A program made the translations under genes and the position numbers. Shown one piece after another: positions 29,911-40,407 of a stretch of DNA of 61,837 nucleotides; positions within the stretch are counted from its first letter, which is position 1, and every line of letters starts with the position of its first letter. The stretch lies in the NCBI GenBank assembly GCA_027023445.1, contig JALVVK010000015.1:1-61837 (forward strand). The letters are read 5' to 3'. Origin of the DNA: Deltaproteobacteria bacterium. Its GTDB lineage: Bacteria > Desulfobacterota > Dissulfuribacteria > Dissulfuribacterales > JALVPX01. Below the pieces are notes generated by a model. The model made no database searches and was not told the DNA's origin. It saw nothing but the letters and a program-made list of their open reading frames with translations.

Positions 29911-29919
29911 AAACCTTTC

Positions 29920-30705
29920 CTACCTCCCGGTCCCCCGTGACGGCAAACGGTCCCTCATTAGCGCGTAGGTAACCCCGGCTCCGCCATCCCACGCAGGAGC
30001 GCTGGCAAAGGCAATGATACGCTTCCTGTAGGGGCCACGGGAAAGCCAGTCTACCACCAGACGCTTCAATACCGGCCTTCCACGTGAAGAAAGGCCCCTG
30101 CCATGTATAAAGGCGATACATCGCTTACCCTCCCGCAAGGCATTTGACACGAATTCCTCGCACGTCTCAAGGGCTGTGATGGAATCCATGCCGTGGAGAT
30201 CGCAATAGGCCTGAACGGCAAAGGCCCCTCGATGAAGTTTTCTGGCAAGAATTGTCCCCTCCCGGCTCCTGCTTCCTTCTACATATTCAGGGGTCTGACT
30301 GATATTGACCGGCCTTTCGCCCCTCACAAGGGCGTTCAGCTCCCGGAAGACCTCCCTGTCAGCGGCAGCAAGGGTCCCGGCAGACTGTTTGGAAACAGGG
30401 GACCCTGAACCTCGCCCCGGACGGTTGTTTGTTGATCCCTTCGCCCTGCCTCGCCTGTCAGACAGGGGGATTACCCCTTCCATGGCCTTTTCAAAAAGAC
30501 GCATTTCAAGTTCTTCAGGCCTGGCAGGGACCTTCGTACGGGCATCCGCCGCTGGTCTGGCAGACACATTCCCGGCATAAAGGTCACGGGGCCTGCCACG
30601 GCGTGCCATGGGAAGAATGTCCGAGAGTTTTTCAAAGGGACGTATGGTAAAATAATCCCTTTTTTTCCGGTTCTGTTTGCCCGCATAGGGATTCCTTTTT
30701 CGCAT
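29920..30705 (-). CDS. Smr domain protein
   Basis: YCDLHGMDSITALETCEEFV, CIAFIHGRGLSSRGRPVLKRLV. Confidence 0.9.
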   Translation of the reverse strand: MRKRNPYAGKQNRKKRDYFTIRPFEKLSDILPMARRGRPRDLYAGNVSARPAADARTKVPARPEELEMRLFEKAMEGVIPLSDRRGRAKGSTNNRPGRGSGSPVSKQSAGTLAAADREVFRELNALVRGERPVNISQTPEYVEGSRSREGTILARKLHRGAFAVQAYCDLHGMDSITALETCEEFVSNALREGKRCIAFIHGRGLSSRGRPVLKRLVVDWLSRGPYRKRIIAFASAPAWDGGAGVTYALMRDRLPSRGTGR

Positions 30706-30763
30706 ACCGGGTTATGGCGCCTCCATTCCGGGCCGTACGGCTCGATTGCCGGCCCCCTCAGCA

Positions 30764-31711
30764 TCAAGTCAGTTGATACAGTTCATCCAGGGTCTTTCTC
30801 ATAAGACCGGCACTGGTGGCAAGGGCTGACGACTCTTTTTCGTCAAGGGGCAGGGGGAATGTGGCAAGCACCCCGTTACCCCCGACCAGATTGGGAACGG
30901 AAACGGTTACGTCTCTGACACCCGCAACCTCGGCAAGCGGGGTGCAGACCGTAAGAATCGCCCGCTGGTCATAGAGAATCACCTCGGCGATCCTGGCAAG
31001 GGCACTGCCTATTCCATAATATGTGGCACCCTTCCCCCTGATTATGTTGTATGCCGCGTTGCGTACCTTCTGATCAATATGTTCTTTTGTCTCCGTATCC
31101 ACATTCTTGCCTCTTAAACGGCAAAAATCCTCAATCGGCATCCCGCCTACTGTTGTAAGCGACCATGTGAGGACCTCCGAGTCCCCGTGTTCACCCACAA
31201 CATAGCCATGTATATGTGTCGGGTCCACTCCCAGGTGGCGGCCTAACAGGGTTCGGAACCTGGCGGTATCCAGGGTAGTGCCCGATCCAATGACCCGTTG
31301 AGAGGAAACACCCCGGTCCGAGGCAAAACGGGCTGCCATGTGTGTCATGATGTCCACCGGGTTGGTTGCTATCACGAGCACCGCGTCCGGCGCGTTGTCC
31401 AGCACAGAGGGAATTACATTTCTGAAAACCGTCGCGTTGCGGCACAGAAGATCCAGCCTCGTCTCCCCGGGTTTCTGAGATACTCCAGCCGCTATTATAA
31501 CAAGGCGGCATCCCTCCAGGTCCAGATAATCTCCGGCAATAACATCCAGGGGATTTGAAAACGGCACCGCGTGGAAAAGATCTTCCGCTTCCGCCTCCGC
31601 CCTGGCCATGTTCTTGTCAACAAGTACCAGTTGCCGCCCTATTCCCTGCATTATCAATGCGTAAGCAGCGGTCGCCCCTACAAAGCCGGTACCGACTATT
31701 CCTATTTTCAT
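30764..31711 (-). CDS. ldh: L-lactate/malate dehydrogenase family, lactate-type
   Basis: [59 protein letters not shown]. Confidence 0.88.
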   Translation of the reverse strand: MKIGIVGTGFVGATAAYALIMQGIGRQLVLVDKNMARAEAEAEDLFHAVPFSNPLDVIAGDYLDLEGCRLVIIAAGVSQKPGETRLDLLCRNATVFRNVIPSVLDNAPDAVLVIATNPVDIMTHMAARFASDRGVSSQRVIGSGTTLDTARFRTLLGRHLGVDPTHIHGYVVGEHGDSEVLTWSLTTVGGMPIEDFCRLRGKNVDTETKEHIDQKVRNAAYNIIRGKGATYYGIGSALARIAEVILYDQRAILTVCTPLAEVAGVRDVTVSVPNLVGGNGVLATFPLPLDEKESSALATSAGLMRKTLDELYQLT

Positions 31712-31821
31712 GACAACTAATCCTCCGTTGCACGGCCGCCCACCATTGGGCAAAAAATATTGTCACCAGATACCTCTTAAAAAGATTTTCTCATAAAAAT
31801 GGAGAGTTATCAAGCTTGAAA

Positions 31822-31892
31822 AGCTCAAGGCTGAAAGGTATGAGGCAAAAATACATCTGTCATCTTTTGCTTTGAGCTTTGGGCTTTCAGCT
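31822..31892. repeat. Repeat D copy 2 (imperfect inverted repeat)
   Basis: AGCTCAAGGCTGAAAG...GGCAAAAATACATCTGTCATCTTTTGCTTTGAGCTTTGGGCTTTCAGCT. Confidence 0.65.
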
Positions 31893-32034
31893 ATTTTTAT
31901 GGTGAATTTGGGAAAAGACAGCAGACAAGGCTTGCCCATCGCCAAGAAAGTCTTTAATAATCTTTGATTAAATATTAGGATAACTGTTAACCTTTGTTGG
32001 GCATTTGCTCAAATAATACATGGGAGGTTTTTTT

Positions 32035-32973
32035 ATGGCCTGCGGGAAAAAACATTGCAAAAAGGGTAAGGCTTCGGGAACAAATCAGAAAAAGAACATC
32101 CATGGGGCTATCGTAGCCATAGTAACTCCCTTTAAGGATGGAAAAGTAGATGAGGATTCTCTGAAGGATCTCATCGAATGGCAGATAAAGTCAGGCACGC
32201 ATTGCATAGTGCCGTGCGGCACCACCGGTGAATCTGCCACCCTCAGCCATGAAGAGCATAAGAGGGTAGTGGAACTCACCGTGGAAACGGCAAGGGGAAG
32301 GGTTCCGGTAATAGCCGGCACCGGTTCCAATTCAACGGAAGAGACCATTATGCTGACCAGACACGCCAAGGACGTGGGTGCTGACGCGGCCCTTGTGATT
32401 ACGCCCTATTACAACAAGCCCAGCCAGGAAGGTCTGTATCAGCACTTCATGACCGTGGCGAAAGAATGCAAGTTCCCCATGATTCTATATAATGTTCCTG
32501 GCAGAACCAGTGTAAACATGCTTCCTGCGACCGTGGCCAGATGCGCGAGGAACCGTTACATCGTGGGTATCAAGGAGGCAACCGGCAATATGAAACAGGT
32601 TTCCGAGGTCATAAGACAATGCCCCAGGGGCTTCAAGGTGCTCTCTGGTGACGACTTTACGGCCTTTCATACAATGGCCATGGGAGGCCAGGGCGTGATC
32701 TCCGTTGCCTCCAACATAATGCCAAAACAGATGGCCAACATGATGAACGCCTGCGAAAAGGGAGAATTTGAAAAGGCGCGCCGCCTGCATTTTAAACTTT
32801 ATCCGCTTTTCTCGGCCATGTTCTGTGACACCAATCCTGTACCTGCCAAGACCGCGCTGGCAATGATGGGCAGGATCCCCTCGGAAGAAGTCAGGCTGCC
32901 ACTTGCCCCATTAAGCGAGACGAACAGGAACGGGCTGATGGATGTACTCAGATCTTATAAGATTGCAGGTTGA
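32035..32973 (+). CDS. dapA: 4-hydroxy-tetrahydrodipicolinate synthase
   Basis: GAIVAIVTPFKDGKVDE, CGTTGESATLSHEEH, YNVPGRTSVNM, VGIKEATG; unusual N-terminal MACGKKHCKKGK. Confidence 0.95.
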   Translation: MACGKKHCKKGKASGTNQKKNIHGAIVAIVTPFKDGKVDEDSLKDLIEWQIKSGTHCIVPCGTTGESATLSHEEHKRVVELTVETARGRVPVIAGTGSNSTEETIMLTRHAKDVGADAALVITPYYNKPSQEGLYQHFMTVAKECKFPMILYNVPGRTSVNMLPATVARCARNRYIVGIKEATGNMKQVSEVIRQCPRGFKVLSGDDFTAFHTMAMGGQGVISVASNIMPKQMANMMNACEKGEFEKARRLHFKLYPLFSAMFCDTNPVPAKTALAMMGRIPSEEVRLPLAPLSETNRNGLMDVLRSYKIAG

Positions 32974-33005
32974 TATTAGCATATAATCTCATGCAAGGAG
33001 GAGAT

Positions 33006-33809
33006 ATGACAGGGGCCATAGTTGCCGGAGCTGCCGGCCGAATGGGTGGAAGGATTATCCACATGATTAACGAGGCGCAGGGGATCACCCTTGCGGCTGC
33101 CTTTGAACGCGCTGACAGCCCTGCTGTCGGACAGGATGCCGGACAGGTTGCCGGTCTTGGAGAACTGGGAGTGCCCATAGCGCCTGGTCTGGAAGATGTA
33201 ATTGACAAGGGAGATGTCATCATTGATTTTACCGTTCACGAAGCGAGCCTGGCCCACGCGAAAACGGCCTCTGCCCACAAGGTCCCCATGGTCATAGGCA
33301 CCACCGGGTTTTCAATGGAGGAACTGGACGAGATAAGCTCCCTGGCCGCCTCATTTCCATGCGTTCTGGCGCCCAACATGAGTGTTGGGGTCAACCTTTT
33401 ATACAAACTGGTAGATATGGCAGCCAGGGTACTTGGCGACGACTATGACATAGAAATAGTCGAGGCCCATCACCGCATGAAAAAGGACGCCCCCAGCGGA
33501 ACCGCCCTACAGCTTGGAAGGGTGGCGGCCGCCGCCCTTGACAGGGACCTGGAACGGGTGGGCGTGTTTGAAAGGTGCGGACAGATCGGTGAGAGAAGCA
33601 GGACGGAGATAGGCATTCAGACCGTCAGGGCAGGGGATATTGTTGGAGAACACACGGTGCTTTTCGGCGGCATGGGCGAACGCATAGAGCTTGTTCACAA
33701 GGCATCAAGCCGCGACACCTTTGCCAAGGGTGCTGTCAGGGCGGCCAGATGGATCGTCGGAAGGGAACCCGGAATTTATAACATGCAGGACGTGCTGGGC
33801 CTTAAATAG
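33006..33809 (+). CDS. dapB: 4-hydroxy-tetrahydrodipicolinate reductase
   Basis: IVAGAAGRMGGRIIHMI, IGTTGFS, APNMSVGVNLL, EAHHRMKKDAPSGTA. Confidence 0.96.
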   Translation: MTGAIVAGAAGRMGGRIIHMINEAQGITLAAAFERADSPAVGQDAGQVAGLGELGVPIAPGLEDVIDKGDVIIDFTVHEASLAHAKTASAHKVPMVIGTTGFSMEELDEISSLAASFPCVLAPNMSVGVNLLYKLVDMAARVLGDDYDIEIVEAHHRMKKDAPSGTALQLGRVAAAALDRDLERVGVFERCGQIGERSRTEIGIQTVRAGDIVGEHTVLFGGMGERIELVHKASSRDTFAKGAVRAARWIVGREPGIYNMQDVLGLK

Positions 33810-33837
33810 CCTGCCATCCGGAAGAAAGAGGTGAAAA

Positions 33838-34599
33838 ATGAGGCTTGTCAGGTTTCAGGTAGAGGAATCAGACACCCCTTTAAGCGGCATCTATGCGGAT
33901 GACCATGTTACCGTAATGGTTGGTGATCCGTACAGTGGCATGATAGTGGGCACATCTGAAAAGTATCCTGTTGACCAGATCCATCTTCTTCCCCCATGCG
34001 TCCCCACAAAGGTGGTGGCGGTTGGCCTCAATTACCGGGATCATGCCGCGGAGCTTGGCATGCCAATCCCTGAAGAGCCCCTCATCTTCCTCAAGCCGCC
34101 TTCTTCCGTAACCGGACCGGGCAAGCCAATCAAATGCCCGAAGATGAGCAACCAGGTGGAATACGAGGGAGAACTCGGAGTGGTCATAGGCCAGCGTACA
34201 AAAAAGGTGGCGGCGTCCAGCACGAAAAATTATATTCTTGGTTATACCTGTCTCAATGACGTTACAGCCAGGGATCTGCAGAAAAAAGACGTACAGTTCA
34301 CAAGGGCCAAAAGTTTTGACACCTTCTGCCCCATCGGGCCTTGGATAGAAACCGAGCTGGATCCATCGAATCTGCGGATCCAGTCCCGGGTGAATGGGCA
34401 AACGCGTCAGGATTCCAGCACCAGCCAGCTCATTCATTCTGTTTATGACCTCATCAGTTTTATCTCTCACGTCATGACACTGGAACCTGGAGATGTTATC
34501 GCTACAGGTACGCCAAAGGGCGTGGGGCCGCTAAATAAAGGCGACCGCGTGGAGATTGAGGTGGAAGGAATAGGTGTGCTGGAGAATACAGTACGTTGA
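33838..34599 (+). CDS. Fumarylacetoacetate hydrolase family protein
   Basis: VAVGLNYRDHAAELGMPIPEEPLIFLKPPSSV, YEGELGVVIG, DVTARDLQ, IATGTPKGVGPL. Confidence 0.93.
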   Translation: MRLVRFQVEESDTPLSGIYADDHVTVMVGDPYSGMIVGTSEKYPVDQIHLLPPCVPTKVVAVGLNYRDHAAELGMPIPEEPLIFLKPPSSVTGPGKPIKCPKMSNQVEYEGELGVVIGQRTKKVAASSTKNYILGYTCLNDVTARDLQKKDVQFTRAKSFDTFCPIGPWIETELDPSNLRIQSRVNGQTRQDSSTSQLIHSVYDLISFISHVMTLEPGDVIATGTPKGVGPLNKGDRVEIEVEGIGVLENTVR

Positions 34600-34725
34600 A
34601 TGATAAATGGTGAACTATAATTTGCGGCAAACAAATTTTTATTAAATTCAAAAAACTATAACAACTTAGCACCTTAATAACATTCAGGATTTACCATTTA
34701 ACATTGTATTTCCACGGTAACTGGC
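34597..34725 (-). repeat. Repeat A copy beginning at a gene stop codon
   Basis: TGAATGATAAATGGTGAAC...GGCAAACAAATTTTTATTAAATTC...AACATTCAGGATTTACCATTTAACATTG. Confidence 0.7.
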
Positions 34726-34727
34726 AT

Positions 34728-34838
34728 CCCCGGGGCAGGCACAACAAACTACAGAAATGCACCTGGGAACATTTTGTTTTTTGTCCATGTATGATGTCCT
34801 TGTGTGTCCATGGCTGATTGAAAAAGATATTTCTGGAT
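34728..34838 (-). repeat. Repeat C copy 1
   Basis: Reverse complement of the 45470-45587 segment with small indels. Confidence 0.65.
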
Positions 34839-34858
34839 AAAAAGGGGATTTTACTTTC

Positions 34859-36022
34859 ATGAATTTTTATAAATCCAGGCGGATAAAGCAGTTACCGCCC
34901 TATCTGTTTGTGGAGCTTGACCGCAAAAAGGCCGAGGCGGTGAGCAGGGGAGTGGACGTAATAGATCTCGGGATAGGGGACCCGGATCTTCCCACCCCTG
35001 ATTTTATCGTAAAAAGTATGGCAGAAGCGGTTCAGAGGCCGGAATACCACAGGTATCCGTCGTCTGCCGGTATGGCCTCTTTCCGGAAGGCTGCCGCACG
35101 GTGGTGTAAAAAAAGATTCGGCCTTGATCTGGACGCCGATACCCAGGTAACGGCTCTGGTAGGTTCCAAGGAGGCTATCGCCCATTTTCCGCTGGCCTTC
35201 GTGGATCCTGGAGACACGGTTCTGGTGCCCACTCCGGGATATCCCGTATATCATATAGGCACGCTTTTTTGCGGAGGGAACACCCATTACCTGCCACTGC
35301 TCAGGGAAAACGATTTCTTGCCGGACATTGACTCCATCCCTGAAGACGTGCTCCAGGGTGCCCGTATCCTTTGGCTGAATTACCCGAACAACCCCACAGC
35401 CGCGCTGGCGACAAAGGATTTTTTCGCAAAGGTAGTGGATTTTGCCAGGGAGCATGAAATCATCATATGTCATGACGCTGCCTATTCCGAGATGACCTTT
35501 GACGGCTACAGGGCGCCAAGCTTTCTTGAAACCCCTGGCGCCATGGACGTGGGCATTGAATTCCATTCACTTTCCAAGACCTACAACATGACCGGCTGGC
35601 GTATAGGCTTTGCCGTGGGCCATCCGGAGCTTGTGGGCGCGCTCAAAAAAGTCAAGTCAAATGTTGATTCCGGGCAGTTCGAAGCCGTTCAGGACGCCGC
35701 GGTGACAGCCCTTGACAGTGACCAGTCCTGCGTGGAGGAAATGCGCAGGATATACACGGAACGAAGGGACACCCTGGTCTCAGGGCTGAGGGATCTGGGC
35801 CTTGACGCCCCGTATCCAAAGGCCACCTTTTATGTCTGGACCCCGGTTCCTGATGGATACGGTTCGCAGGAATTCAGTAATTTCCTGCTGGAAAAGGCAG
35901 GTATTGTATGCACACCGGGCAATGGTTTTGGCGAACCGGGTGAAGGCTTTGTGCGAATGGCCCTTACCGTCCCGGCGGACCGCCTGAAACTGGCCATTGA
36001 CAGGATGAAGGCCGTTCTCTGA
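34859..36022 (+). CDS. dapL: LL-diaminopimelate aminotransferase-like class I/II aminotransferase
   Basis: IDLGIGDPDLPTPDFIV, WLNYPNNPTAA, HSLSKTYNMTGWRIGFAVG; located after dapA-dapB. Confidence 0.88.
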   Translation: MNFYKSRRIKQLPPYLFVELDRKKAEAVSRGVDVIDLGIGDPDLPTPDFIVKSMAEAVQRPEYHRYPSSAGMASFRKAAARWCKKRFGLDLDADTQVTALVGSKEAIAHFPLAFVDPGDTVLVPTPGYPVYHIGTLFCGGNTHYLPLLRENDFLPDIDSIPEDVLQGARILWLNYPNNPTAALATKDFFAKVVDFAREHEIIICHDAAYSEMTFDGYRAPSFLETPGAMDVGIEFHSLSKTYNMTGWRIGFAVGHPELVGALKKVKSNVDSGQFEAVQDAAVTALDSDQSCVEEMRRIYTERRDTLVSGLRDLGLDAPYPKATFYVWTPVPDGYGSQEFSNFLLEKAGIVCTPGNGFGEPGEGFVRMALTVPADRLKLAIDRMKAVL

Positions 36023-36031
36023 GCACGGAGA

Positions 36032-36565
36032 ATGGAAAAAACCAGGGGAAAGGTGTCCTGGCGCACGGTTTACATAGGCCTTGGGGCCAATATAGGCAGC
36101 AGGCATGAAAATCTTCGTGCCGCCCTGCATCTGCTGGACGGCCTTCCGGGTATCCGGGTGATCGCCTGCTCACACGCCTATGAGACAGAACCCGTGGGGA
36201 TGGATTCCTCCATGTGGTTTATCAACGCCGTGGCGAAAATAAAGATCGCCATGGGACCGGGTGCACTGCTGGAAATCCTGCTTGAAACCGAACGGGTATT
36301 AGGCAGAAACAGACAGGTGATGGATCGTACAGTGGACCTGGACCTCCTTTACATGGAAGGCGTGGCGCTTGAGGGAAACTGGCTTGTGGTCCCTCACCCA
36401 AGGCTTCATGAACGGCGCTTTGTATTGGCGCCCTGGTCCGAGATCGCCCCGGATCTGGCACTTAAACCCTGGGGCAAAACCGTGTCTGAATTGCTTGACG
36501 CCCTGGAACCCGGAGATGCGGAGGTCCGGGAAACGGACATAATTCTTTGGGAGCGCTCATCATGA
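36032..36565 (+). CDS. folK: 2-amino-4-hydroxy-6-hydroxymethyldihydropteridine diphosphokinase
   Basis: YIGLGANIGSRHENL, VLGRNRQVMDRTVDLDLL, PHPRLHERRFVLAP. Confidence 0.95.
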   Translation: MEKTRGKVSWRTVYIGLGANIGSRHENLRAALHLLDGLPGIRVIACSHAYETEPVGMDSSMWFINAVAKIKIAMGPGALLEILLETERVLGRNRQVMDRTVDLDLLYMEGVALEGNWLVVPHPRLHERRFVLAPWSEIAPDLALKPWGKTVSELLDALEPGDAEVRETDIILWERSS

Positions 36566-36843
36566 GACTTATCGTTTTCCTCGCCCTGTGTCTGCTTCTT
36601 TATTACCTGGTAAAAAACTACCTCAAGGAAAAAAGCGGGGGCGGCGCCGGATACCGGCCAGGAACCAGTGGCAGGCCTCCTGCGCCTGTTACAGACCAAC
36701 TGGTCCAGGATCCTGTATGCGGCGTATATTGCGCGAAAAAAGACGCGTTTCCGTTGATCTGGAAGGGAAAGGCCTATTATTTCTGCAGCGAGGAATGCAG
36801 GGATAAATTCAAAAAGGAGCACGGAAAGACCGGGAAACTCTGA
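36562..36843 (+). CDS. Membrane-anchored YHS/TRASH-like metal-binding protein
   Basis: N-terminal TM segment LIVFLALCLLLYYLV; DPVCGVYCAKKDA...YYFCSEECRDKFKKE. Confidence 0.8.
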   Translation: MRLIVFLALCLLLYYLVKNYLKEKSGGGAGYRPGTSGRPPAPVTDQLVQDPVCGVYCAKKDAFPLIWKGKAYYFCSEECRDKFKKEHGKTGKL

Positions 36844-38004
36844 TCAGCCCCACTGTTTTATGATTTCCAGAACGAGTTCTGTGGTGGACACCATGTCGTC
36901 CAGGCGGATAAATTCCTCCGTGGTATGGACCTTCCGCATTCCAATGCCCATGATAACCGTGGCAAGCCCCTTTCCGTTAAGCACGTTGGCGTCACTGCCG
37001 CCCCCTGTCTTTTCACTGCGCAGTTCCCTGCCAAGAGACCTTGCCGCCCTGCGGGCCGTTGCAACCAGGGGGTGTTCTTTTGGCACGGACATGAGGGGGT
37101 AGTCGTTCATGACCTCGGTCTGCACAACGGGCAGGGCCGGTCCGGAGGCACGGCCAGGGGGGACATCAGGCCTGTTTTCCCTGACGACCTTATAGAAAAT
37201 GGAAAGTATTTCATCCTGAACCTGTCCCAGGCGATCTTCGCTGTGGCTCCTGACCTCGCCTTCGATCTCGACCTCGTCCGGTACGATGTTCGTGGCCTTT
37301 CCACCTTTTATCAGGCCGATGTTGGCCGTGGTGTCAGGATCCAGCCTGCCCATCGGTACCTTGCTGATGGCCTTTGCCGCAAGGCGAATGCTGTTTATGC
37401 CATGTTCGGGATTAAGCCCGGCGTGAGCCGCCCTGCCCACTATCTTTACATTGAAGCGGGTCGCGCATGGCGCCTGGTTGATAAGCACGTCAGGGTCTAT
37501 GGAATCCAGGGCATAACCTGCTCTTGCCTGCAAAAGGCCGGTGTCAAGGGCCTTGGCACCTAAAAGACCGATTTCTTCACACACGGTAAACACATATTCC
37601 AGGGGAGGGTGCGGCATGCCCGTTTCACGTATCACCCTGGTTACCTCAATCAGAATGGCTATGGCGGCCTTGTCATCCGCGCCCAGTATGGTGGTGCCAT
37701 CAGATGTGAATACACCATCATCGAAAAGGACATGAATCCCCCTGCATGGTTCAACCGTGTCCATGTGGGCGTTGAAAAACAGGGGGGACGCCCCTTCCTG
37801 CCCGGGGATGCGGACTATGAGATTGCCCACCTGGGAACCGGTCAGGGCCGTGGATGAATCCTCGAGGACCTGGCCGCCAAGTTCCCTGGAAAAAATGTCT
37901 TTTAGAATCTCTGCCAGATCGCCCTCCCGCCTGGATGGACTTTCCACGGCGGCAAGCCGGACAAAGGCTTCCTTGAGCCTTTCCACTTGGATGGGATAAT
38001 GCAT
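36844..38004 (-). CDS. M20 family metallopeptidase (peptidase T-like)
   Basis: FFNAHMDTVEPCRG, LGADDKAAIAILIE, TVCEEIGLLGAKA, GGGSDANVLNGKG. Confidence 0.92.
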   Translation of the reverse strand: MHYPIQVERLKEAFVRLAAVESPSRREGDLAEILKDIFSRELGGQVLEDSSTALTGSQVGNLIVRIPGQEGASPLFFNAHMDTVEPCRGIHVLFDDGVFTSDGTTILGADDKAAIAILIEVTRVIRETGMPHPPLEYVFTVCEEIGLLGAKALDTGLLQARAGYALDSIDPDVLINQAPCATRFNVKIVGRAAHAGLNPEHGINSIRLAAKAISKVPMGRLDPDTTANIGLIKGGKATNIVPDEVEIEGEVRSHSEDRLGQVQDEILSIFYKVVRENRPDVPPGRASGPALPVVQTEVMNDYPLMSVPKEHPLVATARRAARSLGRELRSEKTGGGSDANVLNGKGLATVIMGIGMRKVHTTEEFIRLDDMVSTTELVLEIIKQWG

Positions 38005-40407
38005 TTATTCCTCCAGCAAAGTCAGTTCAAGCACCTCGTCCAGGTGTGAAACCGGTTTAAAATCCAGTCGCCGCCTCAGGTGCGGGGGGATCTCCTCAAG
38101 ATCCTTCAGGTTATCCTCCGGGATTATTACCATCGGAATGTCCGCGTTCAGGGCGGCCAGGGCCTTTTCCTTCAGCCCGCCAATGGGAAGCACCCTGCCC
38201 CTGAGCGTTATCTCTCCGGTCATGGCCACGTCACTGTTGACCGGTCTTCGGGTAAGGGCGGATACAAGGGCCACGGTCATGGTGATACCAGCGGAAGGGC
38301 CGTCCTTTGGAATGGCCCCTGATGGCACATGTATATGTATGTCGGTTTCCCCAAAGAGGTCTGAGGAAATGCCCAGTTTATCCGCCCTGGACCGGGCGTA
38401 GCTTAACGCCGCCTGGGCGGATTCCTTCATTACCTCGCCCAGGAGCCCGGTAAGGATCAGGTTGCCCTTGCCCTTCATAAGGGTAGCCTCCACCCTGAGT
38501 ATTTCCCCGCCAAACGGGGTCCAGGCAAGGCCTGTGGCAACTCCAACCTGGCTTTTTTCCTTTGCAAGCTCGGGCTGAAATCTCGGAACCCCCAGATAAC
38601 GTTCGATGTTGGCGCTGGTAATTCTGAAAGGCCCCTTGGCCCCTTCCGCCACCTTGACAGCCATTTTGCGGCACAGCGCGCCAATCTGCCGTTCGAGTTC
38701 CCTCAGCCCCGCCTCCTGGGTATATTCTGAAATAATCCTCAGGATCGTGTTGCCCGAAATCTCGATAATATCTTCGGACAGGCCATGTTCCCGGATCTGC
38801 CTTGGCAGAAGATACCGCCTGGCTATGGCCAGCTTTTCCTCGCTGGTATAGCCTGAAAGGTGTATCACCTCCAGGCGGTCCAGAAGGGCCGAAGGAATGG
38901 TGTCAATCACGTTTGCGGTGAGGATGAACATCACCCTGGAAAGGTCAAATGGCAGATCCAGGTAGTGGTCGGAAAAGGTATTGTTCTGTTCCGGGTCCAG
39001 GACCTCCAGAAGGGCGGCCGCCGGATCTCCCCTGAAATCCGCTCCGATCTTGTCCACCTCGTCCATCATGAATACCGGGTTGTTGCTGCCCGCCCGTTTG
39101 AGTCCCTGGATAATCCTTCCAGGAAGCGCGCCGACATAGGTTCTCCGGTGCCCCCGGATCTCGGCCTCATCACGCACTCCGCCAAGGGAAATCCGGACAA
39201 ATTTTCTTCCCAGCGCCCTTGCGACGGAACGGCCCAAGGAAGTTTTGCCCACACCGGGAGGACCGGCAAAGCACAAAATAGGCCCTTTGGTTCTACGGTT
39301 GAGCTTGCGCACCGCAATGTATTCTATAATTCGTTCCTTTACCTTTTCAAGGTCGTAATGGTCCTCGTCCAGGATTTTCCGGGCACGTTTTACGTCGAGT
39401 TTGTCCCTTGTGGACCTGGACCACGGGACCTCAAGCAGCCAGTCCAGATAGGTCCTGACAATGGAGGCCTCCGCCGCGTCAGGATGCATGAATTCCAGGC
39501 GCTGTATCTGTTTCAGCGCCTCCTTTTCCGCCTCGGCAGGCATCTTTGACTTGCTGACCCGCTTACGCAGTTCAGCCAGTTCCTCATCCCTGTCATCTAT
39601 CTCTCCCAGCTCACGTTTTATGGCCCTTAGCTGCTCTCTGAGAAAATATTCCCTCTGGGTCTTGGTCATCTCCTCCTTGGCCTCTGACTGAATCCTTGCC
39701 TGGACGGAAGAGACCTCAAGCTCCCTGGAAAGGATATTGTGTATTTCCTCAAGCCTCTTTACAGGATCCCCTGTTTCCAGAAGGGGTTGGGCCTCCTGAA
39801 AGCGGATCTTTAGATTGGACGCGACTATATCCGCCAGTTTTCCCGGTTCATCCACCCCGTTTATTACCGCCCCGATCTCAGGGGTAAAAATTCCTTTAAG
39901 GGTGAAGAGTTTTTCCGCCTGTTCCCGGACATCGCGCATCAATGCCTCGATCTCCACAGGAACCCCTCCGGCTTCCTCACTTTGTTCCCCTTCCTTCACG
40001 AGGCCGATGCGCGCCTTGAAAAAGGGCCTGTCTGAAATAAATTCCCGCACCTCTCCCCTTAAAAGGGCGTGTGCAAGGATCTTCAGCCTGCCGTCAGGCA
40101 GTTGCAGGGTCCTTATTATCATGGCCACCACACCAACTTCGTAGAGATCCTCCCTTTCGGGATGCTCCTTTGCCGGGTCTTTCTGGGCAACCAGGAAGAT
40201 CAACCTGTCTTCGGCAGTGGCCTCGCTAACTGCCTTCACGGAGGCCTCCCTGCCCACGAAAAGGGGCACGATCATGGACGGAAATATTATGAGATCGCGT
40301 ATAGCCATTACGGGCAGCTCCTCAGGAATCTCTATGGGCTGCTGCTCACCGAATTCAAGAAAGTTGGTCAAGCTGTCTTCTTTTTCCATATCTTCAAACC
40401 TTATCAC
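38005..40407 (-). CDS. lon: ATP-dependent protease Lon (MEKEDSL start at 40389 also possible)
   Basis: [57 protein letters not shown] catalytic Ser region. Confidence 0.97.
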   Translation of the reverse strand: MIRFEDMEKEDSLTNFLEFGEQQPIEIPEELPVMAIRDLIIFPSMIVPLFVGREASVKAVSEATAEDRLIFLVAQKDPAKEHPEREDLYEVGVVAMIIRTLQLPDGRLKILAHALLRGEVREFISDRPFFKARIGLVKEGEQSEEAGGVPVEIEALMRDVREQAEKLFTLKGIFTPEIGAVINGVDEPGKLADIVASNLKIRFQEAQPLLETGDPVKRLEEIHNILSRELEVSSVQARIQSEAKEEMTKTQREYFLREQLRAIKRELGEIDDRDEELAELRKRVSKSKMPAEAEKEALKQIQRLEFMHPDAAEASIVRTYLDWLLEVPWSRSTRDKLDVKRARKILDEDHYDLEKVKERIIEYIAVRKLNRRTKGPILCFAGPPGVGKTSLGRSVARALGRKFVRISLGGVRDEAEIRGHRRTYVGALPGRIIQGLKRAGSNNPVFMMDEVDKIGADFRGDPAAALLEVLDPEQNNTFSDHYLDLPFDLSRVMFILTANVIDTIPSALLDRLEVIHLSGYTSEEKLAIARRYLLPRQIREHGLSEDIIEISGNTILRIISEYTQEAGLRELERQIGALCRKMAVKVAEGAKGPFRITSANIERYLGVPRFQPELAKEKSQVGVATGLAWTPFGGEILRVEATLMKGKGNLILTGLLGEVMKESAQAALSYARSRADKLGISSDLFGETDIHIHVPSGAIPKDGPSAGITMTVALVSALTRRPVNSDVAMTGEITLRGRVLPIGGLKEKALAALNADIPMVIIPEDNLKDLEEIPPHLRRRLDFKPVSHLDEVLELTLLEE

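Noticed and set aside
36925-37563. 212-aa plus-strand ORF over the M20 peptidase
   Set aside because: Antisense shadow of a clear M20 peptidase.
38860-39549. 229-aa plus-strand ORF over lon
   Set aside because: Antisense shadow of Lon.
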